From Planctomicrobium piriforme (lineage in GTDB: Bacteria; Planctomycetota; Planctomycetia; Pirellulales; UBA1268): a stretch of 56,832 nt of DNA. The first letter of the stretch is position 1. Each line of letters starts with the position of its first letter. Position numbers and translations under genes: made by a program. Under the pieces are notes generated by a model. The model ran no database searches, had not been told where the DNA came from, and worked only from the letters and a program-made list of their open reading frames with translations. This document shows positions 26,895-35,027 of this stretch, piece after piece. The stretch is taken from positions 1 to 56,832 of the forward strand of contig CAMAVC010000010.1 of assembly GCA_945861585.1 (NCBI GenBank). The letters are read 5' to 3'.

Positions 26895-27319
26895 CAGCCT
26901 GCCAACCCCGACCGCCGCGACCGCCAAGCGGCGAGCAGGATGCCCGCGAAGGGAATCCACCAGATCAGGTCGTTGGTGACGATGTTCCAGCCGAACGCCA
27001 CGGGAAACCGCCCCGAGAGGAGCGCCCCCGCGAAGCCGATCGGCCCGAAGATCTTGCCGAGAAAGCCGACGAGCGTGATCGGCCAGTGCCCGAGCGGATC
27101 GGTCGCCGCGGCCAGATAGCCGATTCCGTACACGCCCACGATCATTCCGATGCACTGCCAGAGTTCGGGATAGTTGGGCGGCTCCATGCCGACCACCCGA
27201 AAGCACCACACGGGCGCGAGCACCGCGAGCGCCCCCCAGGCGATGTTGTAGACGCCCGCCGCCACGAGCACCCGGCTCATCCAGGGCGGCGCAGCGGCGG
27301 TGTTGCGGGAAGCATTCAT
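26894..27319 (-). CDS. Small four-helix membrane protein of unknown function
   Basis: A 141-residue integral membrane protein. Four hydrophobic segments are visible: VLVAAGVYNIAWGALAVLAP, CIGMIVGVYGIGYLAAA, HWPITLVGFLGKIFGPIGFA and a last one ending in WIPFAGILLAAW. It is rich in Trp and Gly. No catalytic motif is seen and the family is not recognised. The ATG at 27319 overlaps the upstream bshB1-like stop by ATGA and its own stop overlaps the renalase-like start, which places it inside a translationally coupled operon. Confidence 0.75.
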   Translation of the reverse strand: MNASRNTAAAPPWMSRVLVAAGVYNIAWGALAVLAPVWCFRVVGMEPPNYPELWQCIGMIVGVYGIGYLAAATDPLGHWPITLVGFLGKIFGPIGFAGALLSGRFPVAFGWNIVTNDLIWWIPFAGILLAAWRSRRSGLAG

Positions 27320-28047
27320 GCTGGAGGAAAGAGTAGACCGAAAAGGTCGGTCGTACAGGGCATCCGGCTCGACGCGAGCACCTCGCCCGCCCCGCACCCC
27401 GCCATGGTGCCCACGGTCTCCGCCATGGCCCGCACCCGCGGAAACACGTGGGCTTTCTCGGCCGGGAACTGCGATTTGTAGCAGGCGATCGCCTCGAGCT
27501 TCGTCTCGAGGTGTCCGGCGATATCGACGACGAACGGCCAGTGGCCGTGCGGCACGCTCGGCACGCCCGCGAACAGAAAATAGGTGAGGAACTGCGGCAC
27601 CGTGTGCACCGGCAGGCCCGCGAACGTGTCGTCCCACTTCGAGAGCCGGGAGTAGAACACCGCCGCCTCGGTGATCGCCACGGCCTGGGCGTGGTCGGGG
27701 GAGGCGAGCGGGGTCTTGTCGCCGAGCCCGAGCACGACCTTCGGCCGCCAGCGACGGAAGATGGTGGCGAGCGCCACCCGCACCTCGAACGAGTCGAAGA
27801 GCCGACGATTCGGAAACGGCAGCGTCTCACGGTGCACGACGCCGAGCACCTTCGCAGCCGCTGCGGCCTCGGCAAGCCGTTCCTCAGGCCCGCTCGACCG
27901 CGGCGTCGGCTCGCCGTCGGTGAGATCGACGATCCCCACCCGCCGCCCCTGCGCGGTCAGCAGCGCGAGCGTGCCGCCGCAGCCGATCTCGACGTCGTCG
28001 GGATGGGCACCCACGGCGATCACATCGAGTGGCTCGGGGAGGTGCAT
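27316..28047 (-). CDS. BshB1-like LmbE/PIG-L family N-acetylglucosaminyl deacetylase
   Basis: A 243-residue zinc deacetylase. The metal motif AHPDDVEIGCGG lies near the N-terminus, and SPDHAQAV supplies the third ligand region. The text VDLTDGEPTPRSSGPEERLAEA and FPNRRLF matches the bacillithiol-type BshB1 branch, which deacetylates GlcNAc-malate. No bshA or bshC is in the window, so bacillithiol synthesis is inferred. The ATG at 28047 overlaps the cobL stop by one base (TGATG) and the stop overlaps the next gene by ATGA. Confidence 0.82.
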   Translation of the reverse strand: MHLPEPLDVIAVGAHPDDVEIGCGGTLALLTAQGRRVGIVDLTDGEPTPRSSGPEERLAEAAAAAKVLGVVHRETLPFPNRRLFDSFEVRVALATIFRRWRPKVVLGLGDKTPLASPDHAQAVAITEAAVFYSRLSKWDDTFAGLPVHTVPQFLTYFLFAGVPSVPHGHWPFVVDIAGHLETKLEAIACYKSQFPAEKAHVFPRVRAMAETVGTMAGCGAGEVLASSRMPCTTDLFGLLFPPA

Positions 28048-29294
28048 CACGGCCGGGCCGGCTTGGTCGCCGCGATCAGGAAGCTCGGGTTGAGCGCCTC
28101 GAACCGGATCCGGTCGAGCTGCTCCACACCGCGGGCGATGTTCACCATCCAATACGCGGCGTCGGTCGCTCGGGCCCGCAAGAGCGCGTGCACAGCGGCG
28201 AGGTTTTCGATCGAATTGCAGGCGGTCACGAGCCGCCCGCCGGGCCGGAGCCGCTTCCACGCCTCTTCGACGAGCATGGCGACGTCGCGACCGCTGCCGC
28301 CAACGTAGATCGCGTGGGGGTCTGGCAGGTCCTGCCATGCTTCCGGAGCCTTCCCGAGCACCGCCCTCAGGTTCGCGACGCCGAACCGCTCGGCATTGGC
28401 CGTGATCAGCCGGTGGTCATCGGGGTCCATCTCGATCGCATACACGCTGCCGCCACTCGAGATCCGGGCCGCCTCGAGGCTCACCGACCCGCTGCCGGCG
28501 CCCACGTCCCAAACGACGCTCTCGGGACGCAGCGAGAGTTCCGCAAGCGCGAGCGACCGCACCTCCGCCGGCGTGAGCAGGCCCCGCTTCGGCCGCGACT
28601 GGAGAAAGCACTCGTCGGCATTGCCGAACAGTCGCTGGCCCACCTGCCCCGGCGTGTCGGCCGCGCGGGCCTTCCGCACGAGAATCATCACGTTGAGCGG
28701 GCCGAACGAATCCCGCGCGATGTCGGCGAGGCTCCCCTGCGTCACCCGCTCGTCGGGCGAGCCGAGATTCTCGCACACATAGGCCTGGAAGTAGTCGATC
28801 CCCTCGTCGAGCAGGGCGCGGGCCACCGCCGCCGGGGGCCACTGCTCGCTCGTAAACAGGCCCACCGTCTCGCTCGTGCGGATCTTGTCGACCACCCGCT
28901 CGATCGACTGGCCGGCGAGGTTCGCGAGAAAGGCGTCTTCCCACGACTCCTTCACCCGGGCGAACGCCAGCTGCATGCTGCTGACGTGGGGCACGACCTC
29001 GAACCGGTCCTTCCCGAGCTTCGCGCACACGTAGCGGGCGGTGCCGTAGAAGAGCGGATCGCCCGATGCGAGCACGACGAGCTGCCGCGGCCCCGCGGCC
29101 TCGATTTTCTCACACAGCTCTTCGAGGTTCGCAGTCGTCTCGAGCCGCGCGGCGAGCGGCGCCGGCAGGAGCGTCGCGCATGACTCTGGCCCGAGCAGCA
29201 CGTCGGCCGCCTCGAGCACCCGCCGAGCCTGGGCCGTCATCCCTTCGACGCCGTCGTCACCGATGCCGACGATGTGGACCTTCGGGGCCCCCAT
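28047..29294 (-). CDS. cobL: Precorrin-6Y C5,15-methyltransferase (CbiE-CbiT fusion)
   Basis: A 415-residue two-domain enzyme of cobalamin corrin-ring synthesis. Residues 1 to about 205 are a CbiE-type tetrapyrrole methylase (HIVGIGDDGVEGMT, VVLASGDPLFYGTARYV). From about 230 on is a CbiT-type methyltransferase/decarboxylase with the SAM motif VWDVGAGSGSVSLEAARIS and IYVGGSGRD. No other corrin gene is nearby, so this is an isolated pathway gene in an operon of Fe-S and thiol genes. Its start overlaps the iscA stop by one base. Confidence 0.9.
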   Translation of the reverse strand: MGAPKVHIVGIGDDGVEGMTAQARRVLEAADVLLGPESCATLLPAPLAARLETTANLEELCEKIEAAGPRQLVVLASGDPLFYGTARYVCAKLGKDRFEVVPHVSSMQLAFARVKESWEDAFLANLAGQSIERVVDKIRTSETVGLFTSEQWPPAAVARALLDEGIDYFQAYVCENLGSPDERVTQGSLADIARDSFGPLNVMILVRKARAADTPGQVGQRLFGNADECFLQSRPKRGLLTPAEVRSLALAELSLRPESVVWDVGAGSGSVSLEAARISSGGSVYAIEMDPDDHRLITANAERFGVANLRAVLGKAPEAWQDLPDPHAIYVGGSGRDVAMLVEEAWKRLRPGGRLVTACNSIENLAAVHALLRARATDAAYWMVNIARGVEQLDRIRFEALNPSFLIAATKPARP

Positions 29295-29626
29295 CAGGCC
29301 TGGAACGAACTGCCGCAGCCGCAGCTCTTCTTGGCGTTGGGGTTGTTGAACGTGAAGCCCCGCTTGTCGATCGCCTCGTGGAAATCGAGCGTGGTGCCGT
29401 CGAGGAACAGGTCGCTCTTCTTGTCGACCACGACGGGCACACCGTGCTGCTCCGACTTGGTGTCGACCTTCGGATCGAAGGCCGTGTCGAAGCCGAGCGA
29501 ATACTGAAACCCGCTGCAGCCACCGCCGGCGACGCCGACGCGAAGCACCGTGGCCGGATCGAGCTTCTGATCGGCGATGATCTTCTTGACTTCAACGGCG
29601 GCTTTTTCCGTGAGCATGACCGACAT
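29294..29626 (-). CDS. Iron-sulfur cluster carrier, IscA/ErpA (HesB) family
   Basis: A 110-residue A-type carrier that delivers Fe-S clusters to apoproteins. The three ligand cysteines are present: Cys37 in GGGCSGFQY and Cys102 and Cys104 in the C-terminal SCGCGSSF. The ATG at 29626 has AAGGAG upstream. A second in-frame Met three residues later is possible. It leads a chain of five overlapping genes ending in the renalase-like gene. nifS, its likely functional partner, lies upstream on the same strand but is separated by repeat element D. Confidence 0.92.
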   Translation of the reverse strand: MSVMLTEKAAVEVKKIIADQKLDPATVLRVGVAGGGCSGFQYSLGFDTAFDPKVDTKSEQHGVPVVVDKKSDLFLDGTTLDFHEAIDKRGFTFNNPNAKKSCGCGSSFQA

Positions 29627-29747
29627 GGCGATTGGGCTCCTTCGCGAAGGTGACAGATCCCAGCCGCGAGCACACGCTTTCTCGCAGGCTGGTCTGTCGT
29701 AATGATAGCCCGCCGGGTTCCGAGCGGAAAGGCGTGTCCCTGCCCCG

Positions 29748-30130
29748 TAGGACAAGCGTCCCGCTTGCCGTAGGACAGGCTTCAGCCTGTCATGCCTCAA
29801 CTCGCCCAATCCGGCTCGGGGCTGCCCACGCTCCATCGCCGGACGTTCGCTGCGGGCCTCCAGCCCTCCGCTCTCTCGACTCCGACTTCGCTGCGCCATC
29901 CATGGCTGCGCTCGTCTGCATACGCCGGCTCACGGAGCACGGGCAGCCTCGAGCCTCACCCATTCAGAAAGACGTAGGCGAGGGGTTACCCCTGCCGTTG
30001 AGACGGCGTATGTGACCAGCGCAGGCAGGATGCCGGAGCGCAGGCACATCCGAGTGAGCGAAAGCCCAGGATGGGCGCAGCGAACGTCCGGCGAGACGGT
30101 ACGGGGTAACCCCGAGCCGGGTTGGGCGTT
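29748..30130. repeat. Composite foldback repeat element (site D)
   Basis: From left: small palindrome CAAGCG-tcc-CGCTTG (29753-29767); palindrome GACAGGCTTCAGCCTGTC (29774-29791); left arm to about 29963 (CTCGCCCAATCCGGCTCGGG, CGCCGGACGTTCGCTGCGGG, CTGCGCCATCCATGGCTGCG); then right arm from about 29978 (GGCGAGGGGTTACCCCTGCC, GTGACCAGCGCAGGCAGGAT, CACATCCGAGTGAGCG, GCGAACGTCCGGCGAGACGG) to GGGTTGGGCG. The right arm is the reverse complement of the left arm with scattered changes, so the element could fold back on itself. It sits between iscA and nifS and ends about 33 bp from the nifS stop. It has no credible ORF. Confidence 0.85.
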
Positions 30131-30162
30131 CGAGCGAAGCGTTGGAAGTTGCTCTTGGCACC

Positions 30163-31329
30163 CTACAGTGACCGCAACTTCGCGACCCCTGCCGCGATCC
30201 GTCGGGCTGCCTCGTCGATCTCCGCCTCCGTCGTGAACCGCGAGAGGCCGAAGCGGAGGCTCGCGCGGGCTTCATCCTCAGTGAGGCCGATCGCGAGCAG
30301 CACGTGGCTCGGCCGCGGATTCTCCGATGAGCACGCGCTGCCGGAACTGAGCGCCAGGCCGTCGGCGGAGAGCGTTGCGAGTAGCGACTGGCCGTCGATG
30401 CCTGGAATCCGCACGTTGAGGTTGTTGGCGAGGCGCACGGCGGGGTCGGCGAGCGGCGGGCCGTTGAGGGCGATGCCGGGAATGTCGCGTTGCAAGAGCG
30501 TCCAGAGACGGTCGCGCAGGCCTCGCATGCGCGCAGGCTCCGTAGCGAGCTCATCCAGCGCGAGCCGGGCGGCCTCCGCCATGCCCACGATCCCGGGCAC
30601 ATCGAGCGTGCCGCTGCGCATGCCGCGCTCCTGGCCGCCGCCGAAGACGAGCGGGTCGATTCGCACCACGCGCTCCCGCCGCCGCACGTAGAGGAAGCCC
30701 GCGCCTTTGGGACCGTGAAACTTGTGCGCCGAAAAGCTGGCGAGGTCCGCGCCGATCGCGTCGACGGCCACCGGCAGCCGACCGAGGGCCTGGGCGCAGT
30801 CCACATGCAGCGCGGCGCCATGCGCATGGACCTGCGCGGCGATCGCGGGCATGTCGTGCACGACGCCGATCTCGTTGTTGGCCAGCATCATCGACACGAG
30901 GCATGTGTCGGGCCGCAGGGCAGCGGCAACTGCGTCGGGGCCGACGGAGCCGGTGCCGGGCTCCACCGCGAGCCGCGTGACCGCGAAGCCCATGCGCTCG
31001 AGGTGCTCGAGCGGATCGAGCACGGCGTGGTGCTCCGTGACGACGGTGACCACGTGCCGCCGGTCGTGCGCCGCGCGGGCCGCGAGGCCGAGGATCGCGA
31101 GGTTGTTGCTCTCGGTCGCCCCGCTCGTGAATACGATCTCTCGCGGGGTGGCGCCGATGGCGGCGGCCAGCGTGTCCCGCGCTCGATCGACCGCGGCCCG
31201 GGCCTCGCGGCCCATCTCGTGAGTGGCACTGCCGGCGTTGCCGTAGTGCTCCGTCAGCCACGGCAGCATCGCCTCGAGCACGCGCGGGTCGAGGCGGGTC
31301 GTGGAATGGTTGTCGAGGTAGATCGTCAC
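30163..31329 (-). CDS. Cysteine desulfurase (NifS/IscS-like)
   Basis: A 388-residue PLP enzyme that takes sulfur from cysteine for Fe-S clusters or tRNA thiolation. YLDNHSTTRLDPRV opens it; TSGATESNNLAI and EHHAVLDPLEHLERMGF contact the cofactor; Lys in SFSAHKFHGPKG near residue 200 forms the Schiff base; Cys in SSGSACSSENP near residue 331 is the persulfide carrier. The start overlaps the NUDIX stop by ATGA. The downstream end abuts repeat D, beyond which iscA continues on the same strand. Confidence 0.93.
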   Translation of the reverse strand: MTIYLDNHSTTRLDPRVLEAMLPWLTEHYGNAGSATHEMGREARAAVDRARDTLAAAIGATPREIVFTSGATESNNLAILGLAARAAHDRRHVVTVVTEHHAVLDPLEHLERMGFAVTRLAVEPGTGSVGPDAVAAALRPDTCLVSMMLANNEIGVVHDMPAIAAQVHAHGAALHVDCAQALGRLPVAVDAIGADLASFSAHKFHGPKGAGFLYVRRRERVVRIDPLVFGGGQERGMRSGTLDVPGIVGMAEAARLALDELATEPARMRGLRDRLWTLLQRDIPGIALNGPPLADPAVRLANNLNVRIPGIDGQSLLATLSADGLALSSGSACSSENPRPSHVLLAIGLTEDEARASLRFGLSRFTTEAEIDEAARRIAAGVAKLRSL

Positions 31330-31958
31330 ACTGCAATCGTACCGTCGCGGAGGGCGTCGAGCGCGATCTGCGACCAGGTCTCGAACCGCTCACGAGCGGC
31401 GAGCAGGGCGGCGAGCGTGTCGAAGCCGCACTCCACAAGTTCGCTCTCCCGCGACGACACGGCGGACCGCTCGAGCTCCAGAATATGGACGACGCCCAGG
31501 TGCACGCTGCCGACCGCGTTGGAGTCGTCGTTGATGAGCCCCACGCAGCGGGCCTGCCATTGCCCTTCGATCGCGATCTCCTCGGCCAGCTCGCGCCGCA
31601 TACCGGCATCGTACGACGTGTCGTCGCCATGGGCGCCGTCGCAGCTGGCGATGTGGCCGCCGATGCCGACCGACCGCTTGGCCCGCAGCCGCGCCTCACT
31701 CTGGCCGCCGCCGCGGGTGTAGGAGAAATAGCGCAGGCTGCCGTCGGCGCCCCGATGCGCGAGCACGCAGTAGGGAATCAATTGCTTGAACGACGGATCG
31801 TCCTCGACGGAGGCCCGCGGCCGCCACGATGTGTGCTTCGGGTCGAGCAGCACCGGCAGGTAGGCGGCCACGTCGCCGCAAAAGCCTTGAAACGCGCCGA
31901 CTCGGTCGAACAACGACCGCGGCACCACGAGCACGTCTTCTTGAGGAATGTTCGCCAT
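31326..31958 (-). CDS. NUDIX-family hydrolase/phosphoesterase-like protein
   Basis: A 210-residue protein. The NUDIX box is recognisable though extended: GGHIASCDGAHGDD, then YDAGMRRELAEEIAIEG with the R-E-x-x-E-E core. The N-terminal part (LVVPRSLFDRVGAFQGF, LIPYCVLAHRGADGSLRYFS) is typical of a bacterial family annotated as predicted phosphoesterase of NUDIX type. The substrate is not known. It starts 10 bp after queA and its stop overlaps the nifS start by ATGA. Confidence 0.8.
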   Translation of the reverse strand: MANIPQEDVLVVPRSLFDRVGAFQGFCGDVAAYLPVLLDPKHTSWRPRASVEDDPSFKQLIPYCVLAHRGADGSLRYFSYTRGGGQSEARLRAKRSVGIGGHIASCDGAHGDDTSYDAGMRRELAEEIAIEGQWQARCVGLINDDSNAVGSVHLGVVHILELERSAVSSRESELVECGFDTLAALLAARERFETWSQIALDALRDGTIAV

Positions 31959-31961
31959 GAG

Positions 31962-31973
31962 GCCTGTCCTACA
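31962..31973. repeat. Half palindrome supplying the queA stop codon
   Basis: GCCTGTCCTACA matches the right half of the dispersed palindrome and its flank. CTA at 31969-31971 is the TAG stop of queA on the minus strand, the same arrangement as at 22878. The left half of the palindrome is absent. At 12 bases a chance match cannot be excluded. Confidence 0.5.
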
Positions 31974-33018
31974 CTATGAGCATGGCGTCGCCGTAGCTCA
32001 GGAATCGATACCGCTCGCGAATCGCCTCGGCGTAGGCATGCCGAATCAGCTCCCGCGACGCGAACGCGCTCACGAGCACGAGCAGCGTTGTCCGCGGGAG
32101 GTGGAAATTCGTCAACAGGCAGTCCACGGCGTGAAAGGAAAACCCGGGGCGGATGAAGAGATCGGTCGGCCCCGACCAGGCCGAGACGGAGCCGGAGCGG
32201 GCGGCCGTCTCGAGCGTGCGCATCGCCGTCGTGCCCACCGCCACCACGCGGCCGCCCCGGGCCTTCGTCGCGCGGATCGCTGCGGCGGCCGGCTCCGGGC
32301 AGGCGCACCATTCGGTGTGCATCGGATGGTCGTCGAGCCGCTCGGCCGTGATCGGCCGAAACGTGTCGATCCCGACGTGCAGCGTGACGTCGGCCCGGCC
32401 GATGCCCCGGGCCGCGAGCGCCGCGAGCAGGTCGGGCGTGAAGTGCAGGCCCGCCGTCGGCGCCGCTGCCGAGCCGGCTTGGCGGGCGAACACGGTCTGG
32501 TAGCGCTCGAGATCACCGTGCTGCTCGTCGCCGCCGCGGATGTAGCCCGGCAGCGGCACCCGGCCGACCCGGGCAAGCACCTCCTCCGCAGGCCCCGCCA
32601 CCGACGGCCGCACGAGCCACGTGCCGCCGAGGCCGCGGCCGACGAGCTCGAGCGTGACGCCCTCGGCGCCGGCGCGATCGACGAGCGCCACCGCCTCGCC
32701 GAGCGCGGGCCGCCCGCGGGTGTGCGCAAGAATCTGCCACAGCCCTGTCGTCTCATCCACCCGCAGAAAGAGCCCTTCCCACGCGCCGCCCGTGGCCGCG
32801 CGGCGGCCGATCAGCCGGGCCGGCACGACGCGCGTGTCGTTGACGACGACGAGATCGCCCGGCGCGAGGATCTCGGGCAGGTCGCTGATCTGTCGGTGCT
32901 CGAGCGTGCCGGTGGCCCGATGCACCACGAGCAGCCGTGCCGCCGCTCGGTCGGCGAGCGCCTGCTGGGCGATCAGCTCGGGAGGCAGGTCGTAGTCGTA
33001 GAGATCGGCGTCGGCCAT
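31969..33018 (-). CDS. queA: S-adenosylmethionine:tRNA ribosyltransferase-isomerase QueA
   Basis: A 349-residue enzyme that adds the cyclopentane moiety in queuosine synthesis. Family text is clear: DYDLPPELIAQQ, RLLVVHRATG, LVVNDTRVVPARL, PLPGYIRGG, ERYQTVFARQAGSAAAPTAG, LHFTPDLLAAL, LHVGIDTFRPI, and FSFHAVDCLLTNFHLPRTTL. Length and start (ATG, MADADLYDYDLPPE) are normal. It is divergent from rsmH with 38 bp between and heads a minus-strand run with NUDIX and nifS. A thio or Fe-S link to queuosine (QueG/QueH steps) is possible but unproven. Confidence 0.95.
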   Translation of the reverse strand: MADADLYDYDLPPELIAQQALADRAAARLLVVHRATGTLEHRQISDLPEILAPGDLVVVNDTRVVPARLIGRRAATGGAWEGLFLRVDETTGLWQILAHTRGRPALGEAVALVDRAGAEGVTLELVGRGLGGTWLVRPSVAGPAEEVLARVGRVPLPGYIRGGDEQHGDLERYQTVFARQAGSAAAPTAGLHFTPDLLAALAARGIGRADVTLHVGIDTFRPITAERLDDHPMHTEWCACPEPAAAAIRATKARGGRVVAVGTTAMRTLETAARSGSVSAWSGPTDLFIRPGFSFHAVDCLLTNFHLPRTTLLVLVSAFASRELIRHAYAEAIRERYRFLSYGDAMLIV

Positions 33019-33056
33019 GCCGCCAATGTAGCCGGCGCGCGTGGTAGAGTGAGGGC

Positions 33057-33959
33057 ATGCAGCCGCAATCGAGCGTTCATGCCCCCGTGTTGCCGGCCGA
33101 GGTGATGTCGTTCCTCGCCGTGCGGCCCGGCATGCGCGTGGTGGACGGCACGCTCGGCGGCGGCGGCCACACGCGGCTCCTCGCCGACGCCGTCGGGCCC
33201 GACGGGCTCGTGATCGCGATCGACCGCGACCCGGCCGCGATCGAACGGGGAGCGGGTGAGCTCGCCGGCCTCCCCGTGCGATTCGCGCAGGCCAACTACT
33301 GCGACCTGCCCGAGGTGCTCGATGCCCTCTCGATCGATGCCGTCGATGCCGTGCTCCTCGATGTCGGCCTCTCGAGCGACCAGCTCGCCGACCATGACCG
33401 CGGCTTCTCGTTCGATGCCGACGGCCCGCTCGACCTGCGGTTTGACCCCACCGAGGGAGAGCCCGCGTGGCGGATCGTGAACCGCATGAAGCCCGAGAGC
33501 CTCGCCGACATCATCTACGAGTTTGGCGAGGAGCGGCACAGCCGCCGGATCGCCCGCCGGATCGCAGCCGTGCGCGAGAAGCAGCCGATTCACTCGGCCC
33601 GCGAGTTCGCCCGGATCGTCATGTCGGCGATCCCACGGCAGCACCCGCCCTCGCGCATCCATCCGGCCACGCGCACGTTTCAGGCCCTGCGGATCGCCGT
33701 GAATCAAGAACTGAAATCCCTGCGCATCGCGCTCGAGCGGATCCCGCAGCGACTCGTGCCGGGCGGCCGGCTCGCGGTGATCTCGTTTCACTCCCTCGAA
33801 GACCGGCTCGCCAAGCAGGCCTTCCGCAATCGCCAGGTCTGGGAGTGCCTCACTCGGTCGCCCATCGAGGCCGGGCCAGAGGAGGTGGCGGCCAACCCCC
33901 GGAGCCGGTCGGCCAAACTCCGCGTGGCCAGCCGCGTGGCCGAAATTCCGGCCCCCTGA
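33057..33959 (+). CDS. rsmH: 16S rRNA (cytosine1402-N4)-methyltransferase RsmH
   Basis: A 300-residue SAM-dependent enzyme. VHAPVLPAEVMSFLAV opens it; VVDGTLGGGGHTRLL is the SAM motif; LDVGLSSDQLADHDRGFSF, ARRIAAVREKQPI, FQALRIAVNQEL and LAVISFHSLEDRL complete the pattern. In most bacteria rsmH sits in the dcw cell-division cluster before ftsL and ftsI. Here it stands alone and is followed at about 77 bp by a single-pass LysM membrane protein, then by a repeat. No mraZ, ftsI or mur gene is present. Confidence 0.95.
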   Translation: MQPQSSVHAPVLPAEVMSFLAVRPGMRVVDGTLGGGGHTRLLADAVGPDGLVIAIDRDPAAIERGAGELAGLPVRFAQANYCDLPEVLDALSIDAVDAVLLDVGLSSDQLADHDRGFSFDADGPLDLRFDPTEGEPAWRIVNRMKPESLADIIYEFGEERHSRRIARRIAAVREKQPIHSAREFARIVMSAIPRQHPPSRIHPATRTFQALRIAVNQELKSLRIALERIPQRLVPGGRLAVISFHSLEDRLAKQAFRNRQVWECLTRSPIEAGPEEVAANPRSRSAKLRVASRVAEIPAP

Positions 33960-34036
33960 ACGGTCTGGCGACGAACGGGGTGATTCAGGAGAATCCCGCC
34001 CCCTCGGGGCCCGGCGGCAGCCGGCAGCGACGCGCG

Positions 34037-34603
34037 ATGAGTCGTGAAACCACATTTCTTCTGGCAGTCCTCGGCGTGCTCGGCGGCGCGTTCATGGGCG
34101 TGTTGTCGATGAAGCTGCTCGTGCCCCGCCCCCCCGCCGGCGCCGGCCCCGACGTCGACCCGCAGGAGGTCGTCGCCGCCTCACACGACCTCGTGGAGCC
34201 GCCCGCCCTCGAACCCCGTGTGCCGACCGCGTCCTCCCCGGCCGTGCGCCGCGACCCGTTCGTCACCCGCTCGGCCTTCAGCGCTCCCGACGCCGAAATC
34301 CAGGACAAAATCGCCCCCCCACCCGCGGCCCCCGCATTCGCCCCGCCCGCCGCCATCGAGCCGGATCCCGCCGAGGACATCCGCGCGGCTCCCGCCGCGC
34401 CGATCGCGGGCAGCTACGTGACGGCCTCGGGCGACACGTGGTGGTCGATCGCGGAACGGGCCTACGGCGACGGTCGGCTCTACCGCGCCCTCTTCTCGTG
34501 GAACCGCCGCCTCGACCCGCGCGTCTCGACGACCCCGGGCACCCGCCTCGAAATCCCACCGCAGCCGAAGCTCGCCGCTGCCTGGCCGAAGCTCATGCCG
34601 TAA
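34037..34603 (+). CDS. Single-pass membrane protein with LysM domain
   Basis: A 188-residue protein. Residues 7-28 are a membrane anchor (FLLAVLGVLGGAFMGVLSMK), followed by a long Pro/Ala-rich linker and a C-terminal LysM domain (YVTASGDTWWSIAERAYGDG, ALFSWNRRLDP, PGTRLEIPP), which usually binds peptidoglycan or chitin-like glycans. It lies in the place where ftsL follows rsmH in dcw clusters, but no FtsL similarity is visible. The ATG at 34037 gives the anchor at the N-terminus; no clear Shine-Dalgarno is seen. Converges on the DUF1571 gene across repeat E. Confidence 0.75.
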   Translation: MSRETTFLLAVLGVLGGAFMGVLSMKLLVPRPPAGAGPDVDPQEVVAASHDLVEPPALEPRVPTASSPAVRRDPFVTRSAFSAPDAEIQDKIAPPPAAPAFAPPAAIEPDPAEDIRAAPAAPIAGSYVTASGDTWWSIAERAYGDGRLYRALFSWNRRLDPRVSTTPGTRLEIPPQPKLAAAWPKLMP

Positions 34604-34626
34604 GTTGATCGCTCGCCGGCTTCGGC

Positions 34627-35017
34627 GCGAGGCATCCTCTCGGCTTACGCCTCGGGCTTCCTGTTCATCGGATACGGGAGGCGAGGGGTTACCCCTACCG
34701 TTGAGCCGGCGTATTTGACCAGCGCAGGCAGGATGCCGGAGCGCAGGCAAATCCGAGTGAGCCGAAGCCTGGAGGGCGGAGGCGAACGTCCGGCGAGACG
34801 GTATGGGGTAGCCCCGAGCCGGATTGGGCGCATTCCGGCATGACAGGCTGAAGCCTGTCCTACAGCAGCAAGCGAGACGCTTGCCCCACAGGACGGCAAT
34901 CGCCGTGCCGAACAGGATTGCCTGGAGGGCGGAGGCGAACGTCCGGCGAGACGGTACGGGGTAACCCCGAGCCGGCGCTGGGCGAGTTGAGGCATGACAG
35001 GTTGAAGCCTGTCCTAC
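34627..35017. repeat. Composite repeat element (site E)
   Basis: Order: centre module (about 34631-34662), right arm (GGCGAGGGGTTACCCCTACC, TATTTGACCAGCGCAGGCAG, GGCAAATCCGAGTGAGCCGA, then GCGAACGTCC... from 34792 to 34822), GGATTGGGCG, palindrome (34842-34859), small palindrome CAAGCG-aga-CGCTTG (34869-34883), a second copy of the arm end (34935-34975), and a one-base variant palindrome (34996-35013). The left arm is missing and the arm end is duplicated. It fills the gap between the converging LysM and DUF1571 genes, 23 bp from one stop and about 11-14 bp from the other. Confidence 0.85.
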
Positions 35018-35027
35018 AACCGAACCC

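Noticed and set aside
25842-27875. Single 677-residue protein covering renalase-like and upstream genes
   Set aside because: The N-terminal part is an out-of-frame reading of the bshB1-like and membrane genes. The FAD motif starts right after the ATG at 26894.
33467-34036. N-terminal extension of the LysM protein overlapping rsmH
   Set aside because: The extra sequence is an out-of-frame reading of rsmH with biased composition; the membrane anchor begins after 34037.
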